From assembly GCF_000426065.1 (NCBI RefSeq), contig NZ_AUEQ01000021.1, positions 1,515 to 57,722 on the forward strand: 56,208 bases of DNA. The letters are read 5' to 3'. Source of the DNA: Mycobacterium sp. URHD0025. Its GTDB lineage: Bacteria; Actinomycetota; Actinomycetes; Mycobacteriales; Mycobacteriaceae. This document shows positions 33,064 through 41,471 of this stretch, in pieces (position 1 is the stretch's first letter; each line of letters starts with the position of its first letter). The notes below the pieces were generated by a model, which made no database searches, was not told the origin of the DNA, and saw only the letters and a program-made list of their open reading frames with translations. A program made the translations under genes and the position numbers.

Positions 33064-33924
33064 ATGCCAATCGATCTCGACAAGGCGCTGGGCGCCGAGC
33101 TGGAACCCATCGAGTTCTCCTGGACCAGCAGCGACGTCCAGCTCTACCACCTGGGCCTGGGCGCCGGCGCCGACCCGATGGATCAGCGCGAGCTGAGCTA
33201 CCTTGTCGACGACACCCCACAGGTGCTGCCGACGTTCGGCAATGTCGCGGTCAGCTTCCACATGACCGAGCCGCCCAAGGTGCAGTTCCCCGGCATCGAC
33301 ATCGAACTGTCCAAGGTGCTCCACGCCAGCGAAGCCGTGAGCGTGCCGGGCCCGATTCCCACCAGCGGCACCGCGAAGTCGGTACAGCGTTTCACCGAGA
33401 TCTGGGACAAGGGCAAGGCCGCCGTCATCGTCAGCGAGTCCACGGTGACCGATCCGTCGGGCACCGTGCTGTGGACCACCAAGCGGTCGATCTTCGCCCG
33501 CGGGGAAGGTGGTTTCGGCGGCGAGCGCGGACCTGCGACCTCGGCCGAATTGCCCGACCGCGCACCAGATGTCGAGATCTCGTTGCCGACACTGCCGCAG
33601 CAGGCCCTGCTGTACCGGCTGTGCGGTGACCGCAACCCCCTGCACTCCGATCCGGCGTTCGCCGCGGCGGCGGGCTTCGACCGGCCGATCCTGCACGGGC
33701 TGTGCACCTACGGCATCGGCTGTAAGGCCATCGTCGACAACTTGCTCGATGGCGATGTCTCCCAGGTGGCTTCGTACGGCGCGCGGTTCGCCGGCGTGGT
33801 TTTCCCCGGCGAGACCCTGCAGGCCAACATCTGGAAAGAAGACGGCAAGTTCATCGGCGTGCTGACCGCACCGTCGCGGGACAATGCCGTCGTGCTGTCG
33901 GGTGTGGAGCTCGTCCCGGCCTGA
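33064..33924 (+). CDS. MaoC-type 2-enoyl-CoA hydratase (Rv3538/Hsd4B-like)
   Basis: The 286-residue protein is a double hot-dog MaoC-like hydratase, most like Rv3538 (annotated hsd4B), which hydrates enoyl-CoA intermediates during sterol side-chain beta-oxidation. The catalytic hydratase-2 motif is in YRLCGDRNPLHSDP with GFDRPILHGLCT following (about residues 183-215); the N-terminal half is a degenerate hot-dog fold. It starts immediately after the kstD stop (no gap), so it is translationally linked. Its TGA abuts the stop of the opposing flavoprotein gene in the palindrome TGATCA. Exact chain-length specificity cannot be read from sequence. Confidence 0.93.
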   Translation: MPIDLDKALGAELEPIEFSWTSSDVQLYHLGLGAGADPMDQRELSYLVDDTPQVLPTFGNVAVSFHMTEPPKVQFPGIDIELSKVLHASEAVSVPGPIPTSGTAKSVQRFTEIWDKGKAAVIVSESTVTDPSGTVLWTTKRSIFARGEGGFGGERGPATSAELPDRAPDVEISLPTLPQQALLYRLCGDRNPLHSDPAFAAAAGFDRPILHGLCTYGIGCKAIVDNLLDGDVSQVASYGARFAGVVFPGETLQANIWKEDGKFIGVLTAPSRDNAVVLSGVELVPA

Positions 33925-35157
33925 TCAGCAGACCGATGGAGGGACTCGCCCATCAGACCGAATGGCGTTGGACTCCGGGGGCTTCCGCGGCTTGCGCAGC
34001 GCCGGAGACTCCTGGGCCATTCGGTACAGTCCCTCCACTACTCGATATAAGCCACAGTAGATCCGCGGTGGGAAGTGTGGCAGAAGTGGCGAGCGGCGCG
34101 CCCGGAGCGCTACCGAGAATTCCGCCGGCCGCATTCGCACGTAACGCGGAATGTTCTCGTACCACTGGGCGCTGTTGCGCGCCCAGGCCCGGTGAGGCGC
34201 CATGGCACGCGAACGCTCCTGCTGGTAAGCGTCGAGGGCAGAGGCCAGATCTTGGCGCCTGCACAGGTTCTCGGCGAGCCCGATAGCGTCCTCAAGCGCC
34301 AAGATCGTCCCTGACCCGATGCTGTAGTGCGTGGTGTGGGCCGCGTCCCCCATCAAGACAACGTTGTCGTGGTGCCACCTCTCGTTGGTCACCGTCGCGA
34401 AGTTCGCCCAGGCTGCTCCGGTATGGCTGGGTGTGGCGCTCAACAGCGAATGACCGTCCAACTGTCGCTCGAAGATCCTGCCCAACTCGGCCGTGGCGCC
34501 CTCCGCCCCCAGTGTGTCGAAACCGAGCCCGGTCCAGGTCTCCGGTGAACACTCAGCGATCACGGTGCTGGTGTGCCCATCGAAACCATAGGCGTAGAAC
34601 CAGATCCAGCCGGCAGCCGTTTCGGTGAAGGCGAAGTTGAACGCGTCGAAAACCTTGTCGGTACCCAGCCAGATGTACTTGTTTCTGCCGAGGAGGACCT
34701 TCGTCCCGAAACTGCCCGGGTGATGTTTCCTCAGCCGACTGTTGACGCCGTCACACGCGACGATCAAGTCCGCCTTCGGCAATTGGGTTGGGTCCACCAC
34801 ATCGCGCTCGAACTGAACGTCGATTCCGAGTTCTGTTGCACGCCTGCCCAATATGTCGACAAGCGTCCGCCGGCTGATGCTCAGTCCAGAGTGCCCGGCG
34901 CTCGCCGTCCGAGCGCCCTGCAGGTCCACCAAGCTGCCGGACCAGCGGAACGAACTCTGACGAATCTCATTCGCCAAGGACGGGTCGATCTCAGCGAGCT
35001 TGTCGAGGAGCGGCTGCCAGTACGTGATTCCCCAGCCATACGTCGATCCTGCGCGATTTCGCTCCAAGACGGTGATCTCGTGGCCCTCGTCTTGCCCCTT
35101 CATCAACGTCGCGAACGACAGCCCGGCCGGCCCGCCGCCGACACACACGATCTTCAC
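33925..35157 (-). CDS. Class A flavin monooxygenase, anthraniloyl-CoA/salicylyl-CoA hydroxylase-like
   Basis: The 410-residue protein has the three hallmarks of FAD-dependent aromatic hydroxylases: VGGGPAGLSFA at the N-terminus, DLIVACDGVNSR in the middle and NVVLMGDAAHTTHYSIGSGT near residue 270. The opening resembles the N-terminal monooxygenase part of 2-aminobenzoyl-CoA monooxygenases and salicylyl-CoA 5-hydroxylase, so a CoA-bound aromatic ring is a plausible substrate; the second (OYE-like) half of aminobenzoyl-CoA enzymes is absent. It starts with GTG after GGAGGGACACG. It stands alone between the cholesterol genes and the polysaccharide operon, and no CoA ligase is nearby. Function in vivo is not known. 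Confidence 0.85.
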   Translation of the reverse strand: MKIVCVGGGPAGLSFATLMKGQDEGHEITVLERNRAGSTYGWGITYWQPLLDKLAEIDPSLANEIRQSSFRWSGSLVDLQGARTASAGHSGLSISRRTLVDILGRRATELGIDVQFERDVVDPTQLPKADLIVACDGVNSRLRKHHPGSFGTKVLLGRNKYIWLGTDKVFDAFNFAFTETAAGWIWFYAYGFDGHTSTVIAECSPETWTGLGFDTLGAEGATAELGRIFERQLDGHSLLSATPSHTGAAWANFATVTNERWHHDNVVLMGDAAHTTHYSIGSGTILALEDAIGLAENLCRRQDLASALDAYQQERSRAMAPHRAWARNSAQWYENIPRYVRMRPAEFSVALRARRSPLLPHFPPRIYCGLYRVVEGLYRMAQESPALRKPRKPPESNAIRSDGRVPPSVC

Positions 35158-35399
35158 CGTGTCCCTCCACGCTCACGGTGTCCCCCGGTCGGGTCCGTCA
35201 CGTGAGGTCCACAACCCATGACCATCAGTCCTCCCGGCGAGGAATTCGGCGCTTCGCGATGCGCCCGATCCAACTGCACTGACGGTAGACATCAGCAGGA
35301 ATACGCATCAGTGTTTGCTCAAATGGGTCCTGGCCAGATTTGCGTAGGCAAGGACCCATGCCAGCGCACTCTATTCGGGCTATCTGGGACAACGAGACG

Positions 35400-36032
35400 T
35401 CAGCAGGAGAGGTTGCCGCCAGTGCCGACGCCCAGCAGGTTGGTGATCCGGCGATACTGATTCACCCGGCTGTGCACCTGGTCCGGGTTTCGCCCGTCGC
35501 ACTCCTGGGCGCCGTTGATGGCGCGGATCGTGTCACCGAAGTCGCCGCGGGGCACCCGGCTGCCCCAGAACCACGCGGCAGTCCGCCAGGCCGTGTCCGG
35601 GTCGTGCGCCACCTGACCCGGGTCATGTAACAGGTCCAGACCCAGCGCGTCGCCCGCCGCCTTGTAGTTGTAGTTCCAACTCAGCTGGATCGGACCCCGG
35701 CCGAAATAGTTGTTCCGTCCCGCGGGGCAGTCATACGACGTGGATTCGTCGCAATAGACCGAGCGTCGGTTCACCTCCTCCTCGACGAGAGTGAGCCCCG
35801 CCGTCTCGTGGGCGACGTTGGCCAGAAACTGGGCCGCATCCTTCCGTGAATCGAAGTGGGTGTGGGCGGCGAATCCGTCATAGCTGTAAAACCCGTTGTG
35901 GCCGGGGAAGATCTGCTCGAACTCCGCGCGACTCACGGTTTCAGGCTGGCCGGTCGAGGAGCCGCAGCCCACGCTCAGCGCCGATGCCAATCCCAACGAC
36001 AGCAGCGACGCGGCGATCCAGGTATTCCTCAA
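35400..36032 (-). CDS. GH19 chitinase-like lipoprotein
   Basis: The protein is a family 19 glycoside hydrolase, which cleaves beta-1,4-GlcNAc polymers with inversion. GH19 marks are NVAHETAG (catalytic Glu), the second acidic stretch LVEEEVNRRS, and YFGRGPIQLSWNYNY; the C-terminus has paired Cys. The N-terminus is a lipoprotein signal with lipobox ALSVGC, so the enzyme should be anchored outside the membrane. I prefer TTG at 36032, preceded by GGAAGGAACGACC; an in-frame ATG at 36050 has no useful ribosome-binding spacing. The 5' end overlaps the end of the deacetylase-synthase gene by about 90 bases. Cleavage of the polymer made by that synthase is the obvious guess; peptidoglycan or fungal chitin are alternatives. 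Confidence 0.9.
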   Translation of the reverse strand: MRNTWIAASLLSLGLASALSVGCGSSTGQPETVSRAEFEQIFPGHNGFYSYDGFAAHTHFDSRKDAAQFLANVAHETAGLTLVEEEVNRRSVYCDESTSYDCPAGRNNYFGRGPIQLSWNYNYKAAGDALGLDLLHDPGQVAHDPDTAWRTAAWFWGSRVPRGDFGDTIRAINGAQECDGRNPDQVHSRVNQYRRITNLLGVGTGGNLSC

Positions 36033-38397
36033 GGTCGTTCCTTCCCGCATCCTCGGCTGCGACGACGGTGTTCCGACGCTCCAGCTTGTCCCAGGCCACG
36101 ACGGTCCCTTTGATGACCCGCCAGGTCGACGCGTAGAGCAGGTAGAACCGCAGCGGCTCGTAGATGAGCCGGTATATCGGCACCACCGCCAGGTGCCACG
36201 CTTTCTCCCGCGCGATCACAACGCCCGTCGTCGCAATGATGCCGTGTACCACCGCCACGAATGCGGCGAACAGCGCGATGCTGCGCCAATTGCCCTCCGC
36301 CAGGCTCAGGCCGGCCACCACGAGCGTGAGCGGCAGGAAAAGGATCGGGAAAATGAGTGAGACGGCGGCGTATGGCAGCGTCACCATACCGAGCATTCCG
36401 TACTTCGGCCGCAGCAGCATTCCCCGGTGTTTCCACAGCGCCTGAATATTGCCGAACGTCCAACGCTTTCGCTGCCTGGCGAGCGTGCGAATTGTTTCGG
36501 GAGCCTCGGTGTCGCAGATCGCCTCATTCTCGTTCACCACGGGGTAACCCAGCTTCTGCAGCGACAGCGTGGCGTCGGCGTCCTCGGCCAGTGTGTCGTC
36601 ACAGAACCCGCCGATGCGCTCCAGCGCACTGCGCCGCCACGCGCTACACGCACCGGGGGCGATGCTGATCGCACCCATGGACATCTCGGCCATCCGGGTC
36701 ACGCATATGCCGGAGATGTACTCCAGGCTCTGCCAGGCGGTGATGATGTTGCGGCGGTTGCCCACCTTGACGTGACCGGCCACGGCGCCGACGTTGTGAT
36801 GGCCGACGAAATGCCGCGCCAAGTTACGGATCGTGGCCCGGCGAAACAGGGTGTCCGCGTCCATGATCACGATCACCGTGGACCGGTCAGTCGTGTGGTT
36901 GATGCCGTTGTTCAGCGCTGACGACTTCCCGCTGTTCTCCTGGTGCACCACCGTCAGCCGCGGCCACGCCCGCGCGCAGTCCTCCAAGATCTCGGCGGTG
37001 TTGTCGGTCGAGCCGTCGTTGACCGCCACCACCTCGTATCTCGAAGCCGGATAGTCACTGTCCCGCAACACTGCCAAGGTTCGCGCGATGACTGCCGCCT
37101 CGTTGTATGCGGCCAGCACCACGCTCACGAAGGGCAAGTCGGCGTCCTCGAGCTCCGGCCACCGCCGGCGGCGCTGCCGCCATCCGGTGAGCAACGCCAG
37201 CAGAAGGTAGAGCGCCGACATACTCACCAGCGATCCGCTGCCGAACCAGAACAGCCCTCCGAGCAGCTGGCCCGGAGCCACCCAGAGCGTGTACGCGATC
37301 AGCGCCGTCGCCCGGTCGGCGAGCACCGGCTCTACGTTCTTCAGCGGCAGGTACCGCTGCGGCAGCATGGGTTCCAGGGTGGTGAACGTGTAACCCTGGC
37401 TCTTCGCCTGCCGGATCAACTTCTCCAGCATCGCCACCGTCGCCGAGCGATCGCCTCCCGCGTCGTGCAGCAGCACCACGTGCCCTCGGCCGTCCAAGGG
37501 CGGTACCGGCACCTCCTCACCCGGGGGATGCCGCCAGTCGAAGGTATCCACATCCATGTCCACCTGCAGATAACCGAGCGACTGCGACTGCAGCTGAGCT
37601 ACGCCGTTGTGGTCCGGGTCGCCTTTCGGTATCCGGAACACCGGCGAGGAATAGTGTCCCTCGGCCCGCATGATCCGGTCTGTGGCAACCAACTCCTGCT
37701 GATTGCGGAAGTCGCTCTGCTGGTCGAAGTCCAGATGTGACATCGTGTGGTTCCCGGCCATGTGACCCTCGCGGATCATCCGCCGGAAGATGTCCGGGTG
37801 ACGCACCACATTGGATCCGATCACGAAGAACGTGGCCGGGACGTGCTCGCGCGCCAGGACATCCAGAATCTGCGGCGTCCAGATGGGGTCGGGGCCGTCG
37901 TCGAACGTCAGCATGAGCGTCTTGTCGGGCGGCCTGCCGAAGTGGTCGATGGCGTACGGTCGGCCGCCGATGCTGTCGCGCTCGAATTCCTCGGCGTCCC
38001 TCAGGTATTCACCGGTTGCCGCATCAAGGAGCCTCAGCGGCGGCATCGGCGGCGCCGCCGCTCCGTCCTCCCACCAGCCCCAGTTGCCGGCATCGACCGA
38101 CGTGGGCGCCCCGGGCAGTGCGCCCGGTCCGCCGTGCTCTTGAGCCACTGTCACCATGCGGGTCATCACGCCATCTCGAGCGTCCCCGACGACCGGGATC
38201 CTCGACGGGTCACCGGTGGCGAGGAAGCTACGGGCGAAGTGCTCATCCGACCGTTCGACCCGGGTGGGCGCGAGCACAGCCGGGGCGAGATAGATTCCCG
38301 CGCCGACGGGCACGCACAGCATCGCGATGGTGACGATGACGAATCGGCGCAAACGCTTTCCGCTCTTGTCGTAGAAGACAGGAAAGCCATCAGCCAT
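35941..38397 (-). CDS. Fused polysaccharide deacetylase (NodB) and processive family 2 glycosyltransferase (NodC/PgaC-like)
   Basis: The 818-residue membrane protein joins two activities. After an N-terminal membrane segment (about residues 16-40), a NodB domain carries TFDDGPD (near 165) and GNHTMSHLDF, the metal and catalytic motifs of polysaccharide N-deacetylases. A transmembrane region follows, then a GT2 domain with VSVVLAAYNE (near 422), DADT, EDAD and the QRKRW motif of processive synthases (near 643), and a C-terminal group of membrane helices. Such fusions, for example Streptomyces MatB-type proteins, are linked to beta-linked GlcNAc exopolymers that are partly deacetylated. The start ATG overlaps the end of the upstream small gene by eight bases, with a chitinase downstream. 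The polymer itself is inferred. Confidence 0.93.
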   Translation of the reverse strand: MADGFPVFYDKSGKRLRRFVIVTIAMLCVPVGAGIYLAPAVLAPTRVERSDEHFARSFLATGDPSRIPVVGDARDGVMTRMVTVAQEHGGPGALPGAPTSVDAGNWGWWEDGAAAPPMPPLRLLDAATGEYLRDAEEFERDSIGGRPYAIDHFGRPPDKTLMLTFDDGPDPIWTPQILDVLAREHVPATFFVIGSNVVRHPDIFRRMIREGHMAGNHTMSHLDFDQQSDFRNQQELVATDRIMRAEGHYSSPVFRIPKGDPDHNGVAQLQSQSLGYLQVDMDVDTFDWRHPPGEEVPVPPLDGRGHVVLLHDAGGDRSATVAMLEKLIRQAKSQGYTFTTLEPMLPQRYLPLKNVEPVLADRATALIAYTLWVAPGQLLGGLFWFGSGSLVSMSALYLLLALLTGWRQRRRRWPELEDADLPFVSVVLAAYNEAAVIARTLAVLRDSDYPASRYEVVAVNDGSTDNTAEILEDCARAWPRLTVVHQENSGKSSALNNGINHTTDRSTVIVIMDADTLFRRATIRNLARHFVGHHNVGAVAGHVKVGNRRNIITAWQSLEYISGICVTRMAEMSMGAISIAPGACSAWRRSALERIGGFCDDTLAEDADATLSLQKLGYPVVNENEAICDTEAPETIRTLARQRKRWTFGNIQALWKHRGMLLRPKYGMLGMVTLPYAAVSLIFPILFLPLTLVVAGLSLAEGNWRSIALFAAFVAVVHGIIATTGVVIAREKAWHLAVVPIYRLIYEPLRFYLLYASTWRVIKGTVVAWDKLERRNTVVAAEDAGRNDLEEYLDRRVAAVVGIGIGAERGLRLLDRPA

Positions 38398-38683
38398 CGC
38401 AGCCGGCCCAGCTCGCGACGGTCGTGCAGAACGCGCCCACGATCCAGACCGGCGGTGTGCCGTCGCTGTTGCAGACCTGCCACCAGCCGCTGTCACCCGA
38501 CAAGACGAGGGCGGCCTCGACCCTGTCGTCAACGGTGATCCGGTTGGCAGTGATGATTGCCGGGCCAATGGATTCCAGAACCCGCCGCGCCTCGCCGACT
38601 CGCGAGATTCCGGCAATCATCTTGGCGACCAGGTCGGCGGTGGCAATTCCGAAGTCCGTTGGGGCATCCTTGATTTGCGTCAT
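38390..38683 (-). CDS. Small protein of unknown function, first gene of the polysaccharide operon
   Basis: The 97-residue protein starts at ATG 38683, with GGAGGTGG suitably upstream; an in-frame start five codons earlier lacks this. I do not recognise a family. It is amphipathic at the N-terminus (residues 10-50) and ends in a Trp/Cys-rich part (WWQVCNSDG, AFCTTVASWAGCDG) with three cysteines. There is no signal peptide or membrane segment. Its stop lies inside the start of the deacetylase-synthase gene (eight-base overlap), so coupled translation and a role in polymer synthesis or its control are plausible. Confidence 0.75.
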   Translation of the reverse strand: MTQIKDAPTDFGIATADLVAKMIAGISRVGEARRVLESIGPAIITANRITVDDRVEAALVLSGDSGWWQVCNSDGTPPVWIVGAFCTTVASWAGCDG

Positions 38684-38943
38684 GAACGCCACCTCCACAC
38701 TCGACGAAGCCTCGATCGCTGTCGCCCTCCGCCATGCACTTCGAATGACTTCGGACAGAATGCCTTTGGACGGTGGACGACCTGCACAAGGCTGATCGGT
38801 GAGCGTCGCGCCGATCAGGATTGCAGCGCCGTCGATGACAAGTCATCCCGGCTTCTGCTCTCAGCGACCCGGCCTGTCAATCACTATGAGGCACCGAAAG
38901 CTGTTCGTACATAGACCAACCGAGCGATCTTGAGATGAATCTC

Positions 38944-38978
38944 CGGTCTAGTTCCCGGACTAGATCCTGGCCTAGATC
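38944..38978. repeat. CTAG-rich palindromic cluster at the luxR-type gene end
   Basis: Three CTAG tetramers fall in about 30 bases; GGTCTAGT and ACTAGATC form an imperfect inverted repeat around TCCCGG, and CTAGATC occurs twice. It overlaps the stop of the regulator gene and lies about 290 bases upstream of the operon it precedes. A regulator-binding site or attenuator is possible. Confidence 0.35.
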
Positions 38979-39889
38979 GCAGGGAGATCCGACGCCCGCG
39001 GCATGGTGCGACTGAGTGCGGCAGCCTGGGCGCGGGTGCTGACGCCCAGCTTGGTCAAGAGGTTGTGCACGTGGTTCTTGACTGTGTGAACCGCGATGCA
39101 GAGGTCGTCGGCGATCGCCCGGTTCCCGAGGCCCAGTTCCAGCATCCTCAAGACCTGGGCCTCCCGGGCGGTAAGGGCAAGCTCTTTCGCTGCCGGGCGC
39201 CGCTGGGACGCCAACGCGGACAATCGTCGAAGCAGGATTGCCGAAACCCGCGGCGGACATACGGATTCACCCGAAGAAACTTTGTGGATCAGCACGAGAA
39301 GCTGAGCGAGCGACTCTGTGCGCATGTGGTATCCGGCCACGCCCGCCTCGGCGCATGCCACGATCTTGGACTCGTCCTCCTCCGATACACCGAGGACCAC
39401 CACCCGCACCTGCGGACCAAGTTTCTTCGCGTGCGTCAGCAGATTGACGCTGTCGCGCGTCTCCGTGTCCAGCAGGATCACCTGCGGCAGTGCTGTTTCG
39501 AATGCCGCGATCAACGACGCCAGATCCCAGGCAACACCCGGCAACCGTCCCCCGTGCGATGACAGGACAGCGGCCAGGTTATCGCGGGACAGCATGCAGT
39601 CGTCGATGATCAGAACTCGCGCTCCGCGGAGCAGGCCCACGCCAGGGTCAGTTCCCCAGGTCGACTCGCTCCTGCCGATAGCGGTCATCGGTAGCACACG
39701 GTCGAATACGCCACCGGACCCGTTCGCGGATCCCCGCGGATGCGCCGGCCGATGGCCGTTGCCCCCCACCTGGCCGCACACCTCCTGGCCGAGTCCTGCG
39801 GGCGCACTCACCCACAGTCCCGCCCCGGGCTCCACCGCTGTCGCGGGACAGATTGAGGTCGAGGTCGGGCCGGCAGAAATCTCGTCCAT
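38972..39889 (-). CDS. NarL/LuxR-type response regulator
   Basis: The protein has a receiver-like domain (ARVLIIDDCMLSRDN, and VILLDTETRDS with the putative phospho-acceptor Asp) and a C-terminal LuxR helix-turn-helix (LTAREAQVLRMLELGLGNRAIADDL, VHTVKNHVHNLLTKLGVSTR). I start at ATG 39889, giving 305 residues; the frame is open further upstream and an ATG at 39688 would give a more conventional length of about 238, so the start is uncertain. The roughly 60 residues before the receiver are Gly/Pro/Ser-rich. No sensor kinase is adjacent. Its position directly upstream of, and in line with, the polysaccharide operon suggests it controls that operon. Confidence 0.87.
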   Translation of the reverse strand: MDEISAGPTSTSICPATAVEPGAGLWVSAPAGLGQEVCGQVGGNGHRPAHPRGSANGSGGVFDRVLPMTAIGRSESTWGTDPGVGLLRGARVLIIDDCMLSRDNLAAVLSSHGGRLPGVAWDLASLIAAFETALPQVILLDTETRDSVNLLTHAKKLGPQVRVVVLGVSEEDESKIVACAEAGVAGYHMRTESLAQLLVLIHKVSSGESVCPPRVSAILLRRLSALASQRRPAAKELALTAREAQVLRMLELGLGNRAIADDLCIAVHTVKNHVHNLLTKLGVSTRAQAAALSRTMPRASDLPAI

Positions 39890-40631
39890 GTGACCGCTTC
39901 GTCTAATCGCAAACCGGAGACGGTTCAGCCGTCTCCGGATTCCTTCGGAACCGGCCCGCGAGAATCGCTCCCGGCATGAATATGCGCTCAAGAACCGCTC
40001 CGGCCTCGGCATGCATCAATGCGACCACGGTCGCCATCTTGGCCCCTTGCTCTAGAACCAGGTTGTGCCGACTGCCGCGGGGACCGGGCGACAAGATAGA
40101 AATTCAACTAGCTTCAGCAATTTAGCGGATATTCATCCGTTACCAGAACTGCGAATCTAGCACACTACTAATTTGTTTGCCATATCTTCAGCATGACGCT
40201 CCGAACCAACCCGCCAGTTCCGGAAAGCGCCGTTGATTGCCAAGCCGCCCGGCGGGCCACTTCCCCGCCCGGAGTTGCTGCGGCGGCATAGGTAAACAGC
40301 ACGTTATCTGTGCCGAAACTGCTGGCTATCGCGCTACAAGCCCCCATGTGTTCGATGTGCGAAGTTGAAGGTCTACCCATCGCGGCGACTTCACGAGTCT
40401 CCGGCCGCTACCCTCCGCCGGGTCCACCGGACGCGTCCGCGCTTGGTCAACACAAATATTATCTAGAACGTTATATAGCAACCATATTAGAAACCTCTGC
40501 GAAACCAATTGCCGATTACAGCTATTTAGCTCGACTGACTGTTTCGGACACTGACATCCAGCGCCCTCTCCAGTTCATGCTCGGCCGCAAACCACACCTC
40601 AGCCGGTACGGTGAGAGTCCGGGCTTGACCG
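39890..40631. other. Intergenic region with an AT-rich patch
   Basis: This gap separates the divergent regulator gene and the GAF-ANTAR gene. From about 40440 to 40560 it is strikingly AT-rich for this genome (for example AATATTATCTAGAACGTTAT). Short open frames of 60-70 codons show no family features. Promoters for both flanking genes are expected here, but I cannot name one with confidence. Confidence 0.5.
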
Positions 40632-41414
40632 ATGGACAGAGCGGAGCGTTCCGTGAATGCGTCGGAGCCGTTGGATGTGCGAACGAGGTTTCTCGCTGCC
40701 TTCCACACGACCTCGCCTGACCACGATCCGGCTCAGCGACTGTGCGAGACATGCGTATCGGTTCTTCCGGTCACACGGGCGGGGATCTCGGTGAATGTGG
40801 AGGGCGTGGGACTTGAAGTCCTGCGGACCAGCGACGCCGTCGCCGAACGCGTGGAATGGACTCAGGTCACGTTGGGCGAGGGACCCGGTGTGGACGCCAT
40901 GGCATCCGGCGGCCCGGTGGTGGTGGCGGACCTGTCCGCATCGGACGCGCGGTGGCCGACGTTCGCCAATGAGGCCGCCGACATCGGCGTCGCCGCGATG
41001 TACGCACTACCGCTGCAGATCGGTGCGATCCAAGTAGGTGTCCTCGATCTGTACCGCGATGCTCCGGCAGAACTGGCCGCCATCGATTTTGCCAACGCGT
41101 TGGCGGTCGCCGAGATGGTGACCGCGACGTTGCTGAGTCCGGATCGAACAGATATCCCGGTCGATTCGATCGGATCGGTGTGGGACCAGCCCATAGGCAG
41201 TCGCGAGGTTCACCAGGCCACCGGGATGATCGTCGCGCAACTAGGGGTCAGCGCCCGAAACGCCTACGTCCGCCTGCAGGCCTACGCCTACGCGCACGGG
41301 CGATTGCTCAGTGATGTCGCCCATGAAGTTGTACATCGCCGGCTGAGGTTCACACCTGGCGCCGATGTCGACCCGGCAGCGGATCCAGACCCGGACCCAT
41401 CGGTGGCCCCGTGA
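40632..41414 (+). CDS. GAF-ANTAR domain regulator (first of tandem pair)
   Basis: The 260-residue protein combines a GAF sensor domain (about residues 20-165; LGEGPGVDAMASGGPVVVAD and ARWPTFANEA) with a C-terminal ANTAR RNA-binding domain (about 190-240; HQATGMIVAQLGVSARNAYV and LRAYA-like helices). ANTAR proteins act after transcription starts by binding dual hairpins and preventing termination. The tail is Asp/Pro-rich. A GTG nine codons downstream (40656), after a GGAGCG, is a possible alternative start. It is followed after 57 bases by a paralogue in the same orientation. Signal and RNA targets are unknown. Confidence 0.9.
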   Translation: MDRAERSVNASEPLDVRTRFLAAFHTTSPDHDPAQRLCETCVSVLPVTRAGISVNVEGVGLEVLRTSDAVAERVEWTQVTLGEGPGVDAMASGGPVVVADLSASDARWPTFANEAADIGVAAMYALPLQIGAIQVGVLDLYRDAPAELAAIDFANALAVAEMVTATLLSPDRTDIPVDSIGSVWDQPIGSREVHQATGMIVAQLGVSARNAYVRLQAYAYAHGRLLSDVAHEVVHRRLRFTPGADVDPAADPDPDPSVAP

Positions 41415-41471
41415 GCAAAGTTGACCACCACAGGCGCAGAGGGAAAAAATGATTCCGGTAAGGGGACACTG

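Noticed and set aside
39903..40380. Short minus-strand frames (63-70 codons) upstream of the LuxR-type gene
   Set aside because: No ribosome-binding site or family features; too weak to call.
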